Assembly (NCBI GenBank): GCA_963682025.1
Contig: OY821521.1
Span: 169,191,165-169,255,164 of the forward strand
Length of the DNA: 64,000 bases
DNA from: Cordilura impudica
Lineage: Eukaryota; Arthropoda; Insecta; Diptera; Scathophagidae
Direction: 5' to 3'
Shown here: in pieces, positions 1 through 11,278 of the stretch
Numbering within the stretch: position 1 is the stretch's first letter
Layout: every line of letters begins with the position of its first letter
Made by a program: the position numbers and the translations under genes
The notes under the pieces: generated by a model
Told to the model about the DNA's origin: nothing
The model's database searches: none
Seen by the model: the letters and a program-made list of their open reading frames with translations, nothing else

Positions 1-321
1 CCTACTTAAAAAATTTTAGGTTAGTTAGATTAAAGATTACTTTTAAACTAATTTTAGATTAAAAATTGCTTTTAAGTTTCTATGCACAATCCTACGACTC
101 TGCTCTACAGCAATTTTAAACAAGAAACGCTAAAAGCAATTTCAGATTAATTAACATCCAGATTCAACGACAGCAATAGATCTTCAAAATTTAAACTTTA
201 AGAATTAAATTAACTTTTTCTTCAACTTTCGAGAAAAGAAAGATAAGTGGCAGTATTTCTTAGGCACCTAAAAAGGATTTTCCCTTAAAATGCAATCACA
301 TTAATTTCTGTGTAAATTAAA
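1..321. other. A+T-rich intergenic, nothing recognised
   Basis: I see no reading frame, repeat end or RNA-like structure here. The next repeat begins near 322. Confidence 0.5.
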
Positions 322-521
322 AACAAAAAGAAAATTATAGTCGGTCTGGACCGACTATACGATACCCTATACTATGGGTTTAGGGGGTCCCTATCTTTTA
401 AGCCGAACTAATCGGATATAGAAAATAAGCAGAAACCCACTTTGAGTGGCATTGTTATTAATTTTGGTGCCTTTGAATATGAAAAAGTTCATATCGGATG
501 CTATATTTATATGGGGACTAG

Positions 522-2160
522 TAGGGTGGTCCTTCATTATATGGAGAAAAAAAAGTGTTCAAACTCTTGGTCGCAGTTCCTAGATATATGCGAATAGCAA
601 AAAAAACTGAGAAATACAAAGCTTTGGGCCAATCAGAAACGATTTAGAGGTGGCTCAACGCGATTGAAAATTTCAAGTGTGTTTTATATGGGGAAAATAT
701 GACTTTCTTTCAGATTTTGCGAAAATTTCGTTCTATGGTTTAATTTCTCCGACAAATTGTTATATAATTCGGGATCAATATTAAATTATCTTCTCAAAAG
801 GCTATAAAAATTCAATATCGAATAAAAATTCGCCAAGAAATTAAAATATTAAATTATCCTCTCAAAAGGCTATAAAAATTCAATATCGAATAAAAATTCG
901 CCAAGAAAATAAAAATGCCCCAGACCACTTTTGTGCCAAAAAAAAAAACTAGGTCATGAAATTTGATGGCATTTTTTTAAAATTTAAGAAATTAATTAAA
1001 GCCAACATTTTATTTTAGTCTCTATACCGTAAGTACTCAGATATGAAGTATAGTTTTAATAGCACCTTGTTAAGCTATTAAGCATTTAGACAAAAATTGA
1101 AACTTTTTTTGATAAAATTTTGAAAACTCTTTTTTCAAGTTTTGAAAAATTTTCTTAAACAAAATTTAAAAAACTTAATCTAGCTCTTTAAGGTCGTGTT
1201 AAATGCATGTCAGAGATTACGTGTATGAATTTTCAGATAAATCCCTATGCCAGAATTTTTTTGACAAGGATTTGATTTTTGCGGATTTCGAGAAAAATGG
1301 GATATTTGTAAAATATTCTGTAAATGTACAATTTCTAAATACTTTGTATCAAAAATTCATCACTTTTCTACTTTTAAATGTTATATTTTATCTCAATAGC
1401 CTAGGGTTTCGGAAAAACATAATATGACTCCATCAGCCCTTTTGGAATTGGTGTCACATATGACCCCAAGCTAATAAAAAAATTTATTCAAAAAATTCAA
1501 ATATTTTGTAAGTGCTGTTGAGTTTTTAGATGCAATACTTAAAATAAAATAACCAAATGCGTTGAACTTCCGTTCCTATAATTTGGGATAAATCCGAGAA
1601 CGTTACCCCATAATTGCCAAAGCCAGCTTTGGATTTTAAGATATTTTTAAATAAAAATTACGAAAAACGAGTTTTTCAATTAAACTCGATGAAACCACTA
1701 TTTCGAATTTAAGAAAAATATTTCGGTTATTTTTTATTTATTTAAGGCTTCAGTGCTCCTGGGATCAAAATAATCCATTGTGATATATCTTTCGTGCAAT
1801 TATCTGCTTATTGCTCGCGAATATAAATTAAAACAACTTTTAACCAATTTTGTTATAAAATTATTTTATATATAAAAAATATCTATATTTTTTAAATAAA
1901 ATAGAAGATTTACAAATGTCCCAAAGCTAATAAAAAACAATTTGTTTAAAAGAAAAATTAAACTATAGAATGAAATTTTCGTAAAATCTGAAAAAAAAAA
2001 GTCATATTTTTCCCATCTAAACACATTTGAAATTTTCAACCGTGTTGAGCCACCTATAAATGTTGGCCCTAAACTTCGTATTTCTCATTTTTTTTGCTTT
2101 TCGCATATTTCTAGGGGGTGCGACCGAGAGTTTGAACAATTTTTTTTAAGGGCCACCCTA
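522..2160. mobile_element. Foldback element, copy 1
   Basis: The element starts TAGGGTGGTCCTT and ends AAGGGCCACCCTA. It is flanked by an exact 11-bp direct repeat, ATGGGGACTAG, at 511-521 and 2161-2171. The undisturbed DINE-1-like sequence reads straight across that site, so this is a target-site duplication. The arms at about 522-770 and 1955-2160 are imperfect reverse complements; both include the AGAAATACAAAG and CATATTTCTAG-type blocks. The centre holds no convincing protein. The related copy at 33588-36569 has longer arms. A 9-11 bp duplication would fit Mutator-like elements, but without a transposase the superfamily is open. Confidence 0.8.
778..913. repeat. 68-bp tandem duplication inside foldback copy 1
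   Basis: The block beginning ATTAAATTATC and ending near CGCCAAGAAA occurs twice in a row with only a few differences. Foldback copy 2 has the block once (about 33835-33900), so the duplication is specific to this copy. Confidence 0.8.
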
Positions 2161-3229
2161 ATGGGGACTAGGTCCAAAGATGGACCGGTCCTGACCATAT
2201 TTCGTGCGGTCACTTCTTATTCGCAGAAAAATATAAATACCAAATTTGAGAAAAATCTATGCAATATTTTTGTTTTTTTTTTTATAAATTTAAGTAAAAG
2301 TTGGTAAGCAGCTTTATATGGCGGCTATGCCTAAGAATTGTCATATAGGGTTTGTTTTTGGACTACTGAATAATAGGAGTAATAAAAATACACAAAGCCA
2401 ATATGACCGAGATCTATATGATAATTTGGATCTTATGACAATTTAAGTCGATTTGATAAGGGTCATTTGTATGGGGACTAGGTCTTAACATGAACCGATT
2501 TTGACCAATTTAAAATGCCTTGCCTGACAGAAGCTTATTTACCAAAATTCTTCAAAATATATTCGTAGTTGCGACATATAGTTTGATTACAAGGTTTACA
2601 TGAACACACAGAGGGACGGACGGACGGACATGGCCAAATCGACCTAGAAAGTGATTCTGAGTCAAGTCTCTTGAATTTTGCAAAAATATATACAAACAAA
2701 ATTTGAGAAGAATCAGTGCAATATTTTCGTTTTTTGATAGATTTAAGTGAAGATCGGGAAGCAGCTCTATATGGGGCCTATGACTAGAGTTGTCCAATAG
2801 GGATCATTTTTGGACTACTGATTAATGGATGTAATATATACATAGAAACCCAATTTGACTAAGATTTGTACGATAATTTGGATCTTATGGCAATATATGT
2901 TGATTTCATAGGGTCATTTGTATGGGGGCTAGGTCTGAACATGGACCGATTCTCACCAGTTTCAATAGCGTTCATCCCATGGCCGATAAAAGATTAAATA
3001 CCAAATTCCATCAAAATATATTCATATTTGCGACCTGCAGTTTGATTACAAGCTTTACATGGACACACAGACGGACGGACGGAGGGACGGACATCGTTAA
3101 ACCGAATTAGATAGTGATTCTGATTCGATCGGTATAATTAAAGATGGGTGTAGGTCAAATATTTTTGATTGTTACAAACAGCAGCACAAAGTCATTATAC
3201 CCAAACCACATAGTGGTATAGAGTATAAA

Positions 3230-3899
3230 AAGCTTTAATTGCTGCAATACTTTTAGTAAAATCTCAAAGATTTAAGATATGAAAAACGTATATTTATTTC
3301 AGTTGTAGGGACGATGTTTTGTAATAAATAAATAAAATAAAAATCGTTGACAAATTGTTGTTAACTTTAGAAAAACCCCAAATAATTTCGAAAAAAATTC
3401 AAAAAAATTAATTTTTATAATGCTAAATTACTTAAGCGTTGCGTCAATACCTTTTTTAATATTAAGCATACGCATCGAAAAACTTTATTGCTATACTTGA
3501 TATTCTCATCACCAGGGAAACCAAAAATATGCTCTAAAGACTATGTTTTATGCACTTAAAAAAAGTGCCCTTGAAAACAGAAAATATGCTCTAAAAACCT
3601 AAAAATATGCTCTTCAAAAAAAATCGAACAAATTTTTTTTTTATTCCTAAAATTAAATTTTTTATTAAACGAAAACACAAAGAAAAAAAATTTTAACCAT
3701 ATAACAATATATCAAGTAAGAAAGGTATAAACTTTAACAAAATTTTAAAATATTAAAGATTAGAATTCAGTGACAAACAATAGTTTTTTTTATTAAGAAT
3801 AATTTTAGCTTTATTATTTTCTATTATAAAATAATTTTAAAATGTTTTTTATTAATTTGTTTACATTTAGAGTTTTATCTTCAAACTAAAAGATGTAAA
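3230..3899. other. A+T-rich spacer
   Basis: No coding potential is visible. The motif AAATATGCTCTAAA recurs with changes at about 3520-3620 without forming a regular array. Confidence 0.4.
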
Positions 3900-4680
3900 T
3901 TGTGACCCATAAAAGATTGAAGTTCCACTACTCCAGACACTAAAGGCTATTTACCAGAATTACTAATGACATGTCCCAAATATTCAATTTTTCTTTGGAA
4001 AAAGGAACATTATGAAAATTTACAACGGCCTTCGTCACTTAATCTTTGAAACAATAAACGTAGATTAATGAGGTGTTCCTTCTCAGTTCCATTAGTACAT
4101 GTAATGTCACCTAAGTAATTCACACATCCAAGAATTCCACTGATTGTTTGCTCAATTAGGCGTTGAAAAATAGCTGGTGCACTAGATACACCAAATGGCA
4201 ATCTTTCATACTGAAAAAATTCTAACGGAGTATTTTCTACAAGAAGGGGTTTCGACTCATCAGCCATCTCTATTTGTATTTTAGAAAACAATCTACCTTT
4301 TTTAAATTTGCGAAAAAGGTCACGATTTCATGGAGTTGGATACTGTTCTGTATCCATTTGGGGATTAATAGTCACTTCAAAATCTGCGCACACACGAATC
4401 TTTTTATAAGGCTTCGGTACAATAATTAGTGGTGATGCCTATTAGCTATACTTTATTGTGAGCAATATACCTAATTCGATTAATCGTTCTGCTTCTTTCT
4501 TAAACGAGTCATGTTTAGAATATGGTATGGGTCTGGGTTTAAAAAATTTTGGTCTAGCATCAGGTTTCATGAAAATATGTGCCTTCAGAGTAGTTGATAA
4601 ACCTAGCTCGTTTGAAAATAATTCCTTAAATTCATTAGAAACAGTCTTCAACCCAGAATTTTTTTCTACTCTGAAAATCT
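3900..4680 (-). pseudogene. Ty3/gypsy-type reverse transcriptase fragment, broken
   Basis: Reading on the minus strand from about 4680 down, translation gives a pol segment ending in PKPYKKIRVCADFEVTINP (about 4440-4350), an in-frame TGA near 4327, then FSKIQIEMADESK and FFQYERLPFGVSSAPAIFQR (about 4290-4140). The PFG-x2-SAPAIFQ block is diagnostic for LTR-retrotransposon reverse transcriptase. Two catalytic sites are damaged. The first-aspartate segment normally found between FSKI and QIE is deleted, and the YxDD box reads YLGDI, with Asp replaced by Gly. RNase H and integrase are absent and no LTR was found. The copy is a dead fragment, with the gag-like remnant just upstream in transcription. 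Confidence 0.85.
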
Positions 4681-4734
4681 AAACTATCGGGAATACTACA
4701 CTATCATTGGCTTGTTTAGAGTTGATACCGCTGA

Positions 4735-5445
4735 CAGTATTTTTATTTTTTTGTAGCTTCAAACGCTTCTGCAATCTGTACAACTTTTTTCAATATTGCT
4801 TCATCTTTATGTAAAGCTGCAGTTCTCACTGGCTCATCAGATGTATGTATACAAAATTAAAATATCACAAATTGGCTCATCGGCAAATTCATTAAAAAAA
4901 TTTTTTTTTACATACAAAATTGCTTTCCCTAGCCTATTACCCATTGTTTGTAACTTTCACCTTGAAATGTCATTCTTTTTAAATACATGCCTTGATTTGA
5001 TAATGTGGATTTTGCTCTTATAATAAACATCCAAATTGGATACAAATTCTGAATACGCCAAAATTTGTATATTCTGCTTTCCTACCAGCTTCTCTAAGAC
5101 ACGAAATGTTTTGTCTCCAATCCAGGATAATAAAAATGACCCCTATTTGTCATCATCTTCGACGCCATATGCCTTAAATTTTCTTCCAATTCTCTTCTGT
5201 ATGTATCGCAATCATTCGATTCATCATCTTATTCTTGGAGTTTCGGTACAGCAATATTACTGGATGTTACGCTTGTAACAGAACCTGAAGTCCGCTGAAT
5301 TAAAAGTTTTGAAAAAAGTCTTGTTGTTAGACTAAAATTTGTTGTGTCCTGTCCAGGTATGATGACGCTCCAAAATAAGTTCCATTGTGGTTGTTTTCCA
5401 TATTTTCTCTTCGCCAAATAATATACTTTATATGAAAGCAAAATG
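4735..5445 (-). pseudogene. gag-like remnant of the same Ty3/gypsy element
   Basis: The minus strand in this interval gives gag-like pieces in shifting frames. They are WNLFWSVIIPGQ near the start (about 5380), LSWIGDKTFRVLEKLVGK (about 5140-5080), MTFQGESY (about 4960) and a C-terminal stretch EPVRTAALHKDEAILKKVV (about 4835-4780) that stops at an in-frame TAA. These match the order expected for the capsid part of gypsy-type gag, and the reverse transcriptase follows directly at 4680. At least three frameshifts are needed to join the pieces. No zinc knuckle or protease is recognisable. Assignment relies on position next to pol and on the WIGD..F..L motif. Confidence 0.5.
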
Positions 5446-5768
5446 ATTGGAAATTATTGAAGAAAAAATGAAACCTGAATAAAATTAACAATTTTGGAAA
5501 ATTTTCAATGTTATCATGATTTCAAATTAGAAATAGTAGGCACAGTAAAATACTTTGAAAAACCATATCAGAGAAAAAGGTTTGCGTATAGAAAAAAGCA
5601 TTGAAAACAAATTTTTGGAACCGGCCGACTAATTTTGCAATTTTCTCTATGTTAAAAACATTTTTCGATTGAGGTTTTCCCGAATTTTATAAACTTTTAT
5701 CAATAATTCATTCTTCTTCCGTACAATGACTTGCGCGTCATATTTCATAATCGAACCTTTCCTAACTT
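5446..5768. other. Spacer before the heptamer array
   Basis: Nothing recognisable is present. The sequence grades into the satellite at about 5767. Confidence 0.4.
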
Positions 5769-8303
5769 ATTTATAATTTATAATTTATAATTTATAATTT
5801 ATAATTTATAATTTATAATTTATAATTTATAATTTATAATTTATAATTTATAATTTATAATTTATAATTTATAATTTATAATTTATAATTTATAATTTAT
5901 AATTTATAATTTATAATTTATAATTTATAATTTATAATTTATAATTTATAATTTATAATTTATAATTTATAATTTATAATTTATAATTTATAATTTATAA
6001 TTTATAATTTATAATTTATAATTTATAATTTATAATTTATAATTTATAATTTATAATTTATAATTTATAATTTATAATTTATAATTTATAATTTATAATT
6101 TATAATTTATAATTTATAATTTATAATTTATAATTTATAATTTATAATTTATAATTTATAATTTATAATTTATAATTTATAATTTATAATTTATAATTTA
6201 TAATTTATAATTTATAATTTATAATTTATAATTTATAATTTATAATTTATAATTTATAATTTATAATTTATAATTTATAATTTATAATTTATAATTTATA
6301 ATTTATAATTTATAATTTATAATTTATAATTTATAATTTATAATTTATAATTTATAATTTATAATTTATAATTTATAATTTATAATTTATAATTTTTAAT
6401 TTTTAATTTATAATTTATAATTTATAATTTTTAATTTATAATTTATAATTTATAATTTAAAATTTATAATTTATAATTTATAATATTTAATTTATAATTT
6501 ATAATTTATAATTTATAATTTATTATTTATAATTTATAATTTATGATTTATAAGTTATAATATTTAATTTATAATTTATAATTTATAATTTATTATTTAT
6601 AATTTATAATTTATGATTTATAAGTTATAATTTATAATTTTTAATTTATAATTTATAATTTATAATTTATAATTTATAATTTATAATTTATAATTTATAA
6701 TTTATAATTTATAATTTATAATTTATAATTTATAATTTACAATTTATAATTTATAATTTATAATTTATAATTTATAATTTATAATTTATAATTTATAATT
6801 TATAATTTATAATTTATAATTTATAATTTATAATTTATAATTTATAATTTATAATTTATAATTTATAATTTATAATTTATAATTTATAATTTATAATTTA
6901 TAATTTATAATTTATAATTTATAATTTATAATTTATAATTTATAATTTATAATTTATAATTTATAATTTATAATTTATAATTTATAATTTATAATTTATA
7001 ATTTATAATTTATAATTTATAATTTATAATTTATAATTTATAATTTATAATTTATAATTTATAATTTATAATTTATAATTTATAATTTATAATTTATAAT
7101 TTATAATTTATAATTTATAATTTATAATTTATAATTTATAATTTATAATTTATAATTTATAATTTATAATTTATAATTTATAATTTATAATTTATAATTT
7201 ATAATTTATAATTTATAATTTATAATTTATAATTTATAATTTATAATTTATAATTTATAATTTATAATTTATAATTTATAATTTATAATTTATAATTTAT
7301 AATTTATAATTTATAATTTATAATTTATAATTTATAATTTATAATTTATAATTTATAATTTATAATTTATAATTTATAATTTATAATTTATAATTTATAA
7401 TTTATAATTTATAATTTATAATTTATAATTTATAATTTATAATTTATAATTTATAATTTATAATTTATAATTTATAATTTATAATTTATAATTTATAATT
7501 TATAATTTATAATTTATAATTTATAATTTATAATTTATAATTTATAATTTATAATTTATAATTTATAATTTATAATTTATAATTTATAATTTATAATTTA
7601 TAATTTATAATTTATAATTTATAATTTATAATTTATAATTTATAATTTATAATTTATAATTTATAATTTATAATTTATAATTTATAATTTATAATTTATA
7701 ATTTATAATTTATAATTTATAATTTATAATTATAAATAATTTATAATTTATAATTTATAATTTATAATTTATAATTTATAATTTATAATTTATAATTTAT
7801 AATTTATAATTTATAATTTATAATTTATAATTTATAATTTATAATTTATAATTTATAATTTATAATTTATAATTTATAATTTATAATTTATAATTTATAA
7901 TTTATAATTTATAATTTATAATTTATAATTTATAATTTATAATTTATAATTTATAATTTATAATTTATAATTTATAATTTATAATTTATAATTTATAATT
8001 TATAATTTATAATTTATAATTTATAATTTATAATTTATAATTTATAATTTATAATTTATAATTTATAATTTATAATTTATAATTTATAATTTATAATTTA
8101 TAATTTATAATTTATAATTTATAATTTATAATTTATAATTTATAATTTATAATTTATAATTTATAATTTATAATTTATAATTTATAATTTATAATTTATA
8201 ATTTATAATTTATAATTTATAATTTATAATTTATAATTTATAATTTATAATTTATAATTTATAATTTATAATTTATAATTTATAATTTATAATTTATAAT
8301 TTA
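5769..8303. repeat. Heptanucleotide tandem array (TTTATAA)n, about 360 copies
   Basis: The 7-bp unit TTTATAA runs for about 2.5 kb. Most of it is perfect over stretches of hundreds of bases. A variant patch at about 6392-6655 mixes TTTTTAA, TTTAAAA, TTTATTA, TTTATGA and TTATAAG units and contains a 77-bp block (11 units) repeated from about 6482 and again from 6559. Near 7731 a single phase break (AATTATAAATAATT) interrupts an otherwise perfect run. One isolated TTTACAA occurs near 6740. The array is noncoding. Copy number in the assembly may be compressed or inflated because reads cannot be placed uniquely. Confidence 0.98.
6482..6635. repeat. Higher-order repeat within the heptamer array
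   Basis: An 11-unit block starting AATATTTAA and carrying the TTATTATTT, TTATGATTT and ATAAGTTATAA variants is repeated once, with the second copy about one unit shorter. This is the only place in the array where several variants occur in the same order twice. Confidence 0.8.
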
Positions 8304-8408
8304 GTTTTTTTTATATTTTATTTTTATCATTTATATTTATTATTTCTTACTCTTTACAACATTACAAATAAAAAGACAAAACTAAAATTGTAAACTAAAA
8401 GAACCGTT

Positions 8409-9153
8409 ATATCTGTGGTTTTCAGGAATAATCGCGTATGTCCATTTTTGTCAGTTTTGAGTAAACGATGCAAAATATATTAGTTTTTAACGCTTTTTAC
8501 ATGTGTCTATTTTTTTTTAAGTTTTTTCTTTAAATAACGACGTAACTTAAATGTTTATTAAATTAATTTGCAGCACTAATGACGTATGTCAACCTACATT
8601 TGATCGCTGACAAATTATTTTCTCAGAAAACGACACATAGCGACATACGTTGTTATTAATGAAAAAAAATGCAAAATTATTTTGAATTATTTTTCAGTTT
8701 ATAACCACTTATAAAAACTTGTGCGTTTATCTCCGTTTTTTTTGTCACTATTATTCTTGATACGTTGTTATATTCTCATCGTAAGTCCCGTTAACTTTTT
8801 GTTGACGAACAAAAAAAATCCATTTTGAAGCAACAACAACTTATGTTTACATGGATGGTTGCATTGGTAGTTTTCTTTTTTAAAAAAACGACGTTTGTCG
8901 ACATAAGTTGTTTTATCTGCACACACTTTAAGCGTAATTTACATATTGTTTTTTTTGTCCTTCTCTAGGATCTATTCCTCTGAAGATTTTTGACTCAAAA
9001 TTTTATATAAAGTATTTATTGCCCATATCTACAGGACTGTTAAAGTTCTAAAAACTTTATATCGAGCCCATAATTTCAAATACAAAGTTTTTTGGCTCTC
9101 CTGAACATTTTAATTTTATGACATACGCGGTTATTCTAGAAAACCACAGATAT
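8409..9153. mobile_element. MITE-like element with about 34-bp terminal inverted repeats
   Basis: The left end (ATATCTGTGGTTTTC, then GCGTATGTC, 8409-8442) is the reverse complement, with about three mismatches and an indel, of the right end at 9120-9153 (GACATACGCGG, then GAAAACCACAGATAT). The interior has no reading frame but repeats short motifs related to the ends, such as ACGTATGTC, ACATACGTTG and ACATAAGTTG, at about 8583, 8650, 8840 and 8900. A size of about 745 bp and coding-free content fit a MITE. No clear target duplication was found, so the superfamily is unassigned. Confidence 0.75.
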
Positions 9154-9245
9154 ATTTGTTGCAAAAATACTCAAAATGGCACTATCTCGGCTGTGCATTT
9201 ATTATTGATTGTTTCAAAAAAGAGTACATTTTAGTCGGCCTATTT

Positions 9246-9498
9246 CTAACTGTGAATTGCCTTAAATTGATTAGCATACCTGTAGGCTTTTATAAAATTA
9301 TTTATTAATTATCCCATATATTTCTTCTGCGTGTTTATCAAATATTTATAATGAAATTTAATGAATTTTATTTAAAAATTCACAATTAAATGAATTTTTT
9401 TTAAGTATTCATAAAAAAAGCATTGAAGAAAAAAATTGAATGAAAAAATTAAATTTCCTAGAATTTGGACTCGAATTTCGAATGTAAGCCCCATAACT
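9246..9498 (+). mobile_element. Truncated non-autonomous Helitron fragment
   Basis: The sequence matches the 3' half of the 380-bp family at 30356-30735. It has GTGAATTGCC, then TTAGCATACC and GGCTTTTATAA, then the hairpin region CTCGAATTTCGAA near 9470. The 5' half is missing and the terminal CTAG is decayed to CTGG. Confidence 0.55.
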
Positions 9499-11278
9499 GG
9501 TTTGGCAATAATATATTTTTTTCACCCTCTTTGGATCTTTTCATTAACTTCGGCCCACCAGCTATAACATTCTCAGTTGTTGTGTTGTTTTTATTTTAAT
9601 TATAAGTAAAATTCATTTTAATAAAAAAAAGTTAATTAAAATAAAATACACTTTACTGAAGTGGTTGTTACGAGTAGTTATTGACTAAGTAAAAACGATA
9701 ATTGAAATTATTTCAAATGTACATTCCATATGCAAATAAAAAGCTTTCAAGCTTAAGTTTTATTTGTTTATTCAGTAAAATAAAACAAATTTAATATGAA
9801 TCAAATACTTATTTGTATTGAATAAAAAAAAGAGAAAAACACAAAAACCTAAAACTTGGAACACTTCCTTTAATAATATTTAAGTTAAAAACTGACAAGC
9901 TACTTTTTGTTTACTAACAACAATACATCTAAAAAAGAGCAAACACCCAAAAAAAAAATAAAAAAAAAATTACACGGAATTACACAGCCAACATAACACC
10001 AACTCCAAAATGGATGTGGCTTTAAGAGCCAACCTACAAAAGAAAACCTAAACTCAGTTAAAAAAAGATGCTAAAAAATAACGTGAAATAAATGAAAAAA
10101 GAGAATTTCAAATCTCTACTATGTGGGTCATCCACTCGTATATACCGGTATGTGAGCTGGCACTAGAATATAGATAATATTATATATAAAATTCACAAAA
10201 AAAACCTTCTACGATTATGTACAATAAGCCAAACGTAAAGTTGAAACCAAAAATAAATAAGAAATTCGCAACTAACACTAATTGCCAGACAGTTTGACAA
10301 TATTTCCATTTAAACTAAAGACAAGTTAAACATTTTTAAATGAATGAGTTTTTGCTTAATATAACTGCGAAGCGCATTAATATTCTTATATTTCAAAGGC
10401 AATGCGCAATGGTGTTCTTCTTAAAAAAAAAATCAAATTATTTTATAACTAAAGCGAAATAGATTTTGTGGAAAACACATGCACGAAGTGGACAACAGAC
10501 GCTTGAAACTAGCGATCCAATAAAGTAAGTTTGTATTTATAGTTTTTTTAATTTCATGATTTAGTTTTCTTTTTAAAAGTAAAATTATATATGTATGTTT
10601 GTTATAGGAGGCTAAATCATTGCACCGAGATTCCTGAAATTTTTACATGGCCTTATTGTGTCAAATAATTTTTCTACATTTTTTTTAAGCCTCAGTGATT
10701 AAAAGGTGCCGAATGGTATATGTAACCTGTATCTAAAATTTTATTGCATTACATTAAGATTTACATCCTCCGAATACCGATAGAATTAAAAAAAAAAGTA
10801 AATTTTTGACATCGCTTAATGATACTTTTTAAGTTAAAAGTTTCGGTATATAGGGGTAATTCCGGTATAAAACTGTAATTTTACAATGTGGATTAATACT
10901 GTTAAATTTCCGCAGAACACGCATAACCTAAATATAGAAACTCCCTTACTCAATTTTTTCAAATCGAGTTTTTTGCATATTTCGATGGGTTGGGGGATCA
11001 TCTATCGAAATACATAAAAAACTTTTTGAAACTCTTAAATACAGGTTCATACAATTTATATTGATTTTTTAGACTCATAGAATTTATATGACGAAATTTT
11101 ATGATTGGACTGGTTAGAGCTTAAAATATGAGAGGGAAATTAAAAAGGAGCCTAAGTATAAAGAAATAGAAGCCGATGGACAGTGGCCGAAATATCCAAT
11201 CTAGCGGCGCTTTGTTAATAACTTCAAAAACATGGAAAATTGTGAATAACTTGTTTTTTTAATTTATATATATTTAAA
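9499..11278. other. Long noncoding interval
   Basis: About 1.8 kb of A+T-rich DNA without a convincing gene. No inverted ends, tRNA-like segment or known element end could be recognised. It stops at the Helitron terminus at 11279. Confidence 0.4.

Larger units (their letters stand above)
322..3229 (-). mobile_element. DINE-1-like repeat, composite copy split by a foldback insertion
   Basis: This is a non-autonomous repeat of the family described at 13285-14095, lying in the opposite sense. Its high-coordinate end carries the TATACCCTATACCA-type end (reverse strand) and its low end carries the palindrome, here with one mismatch (GGTCTGGACC at its centre). The body is not a single copy. At about 2655-2685 the sequence runs from the segment next to the (GTCY)n tract straight back into a segment normally about 400 bp earlier, so two copies are joined by a tandem or recombination event. 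A foldback element sits at 522-2160. Family membership is clear from the other copies; the class (Helentron-associated DINE-1) is inferred from the microsatellite core and terminal layout. Confidence 0.75.
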
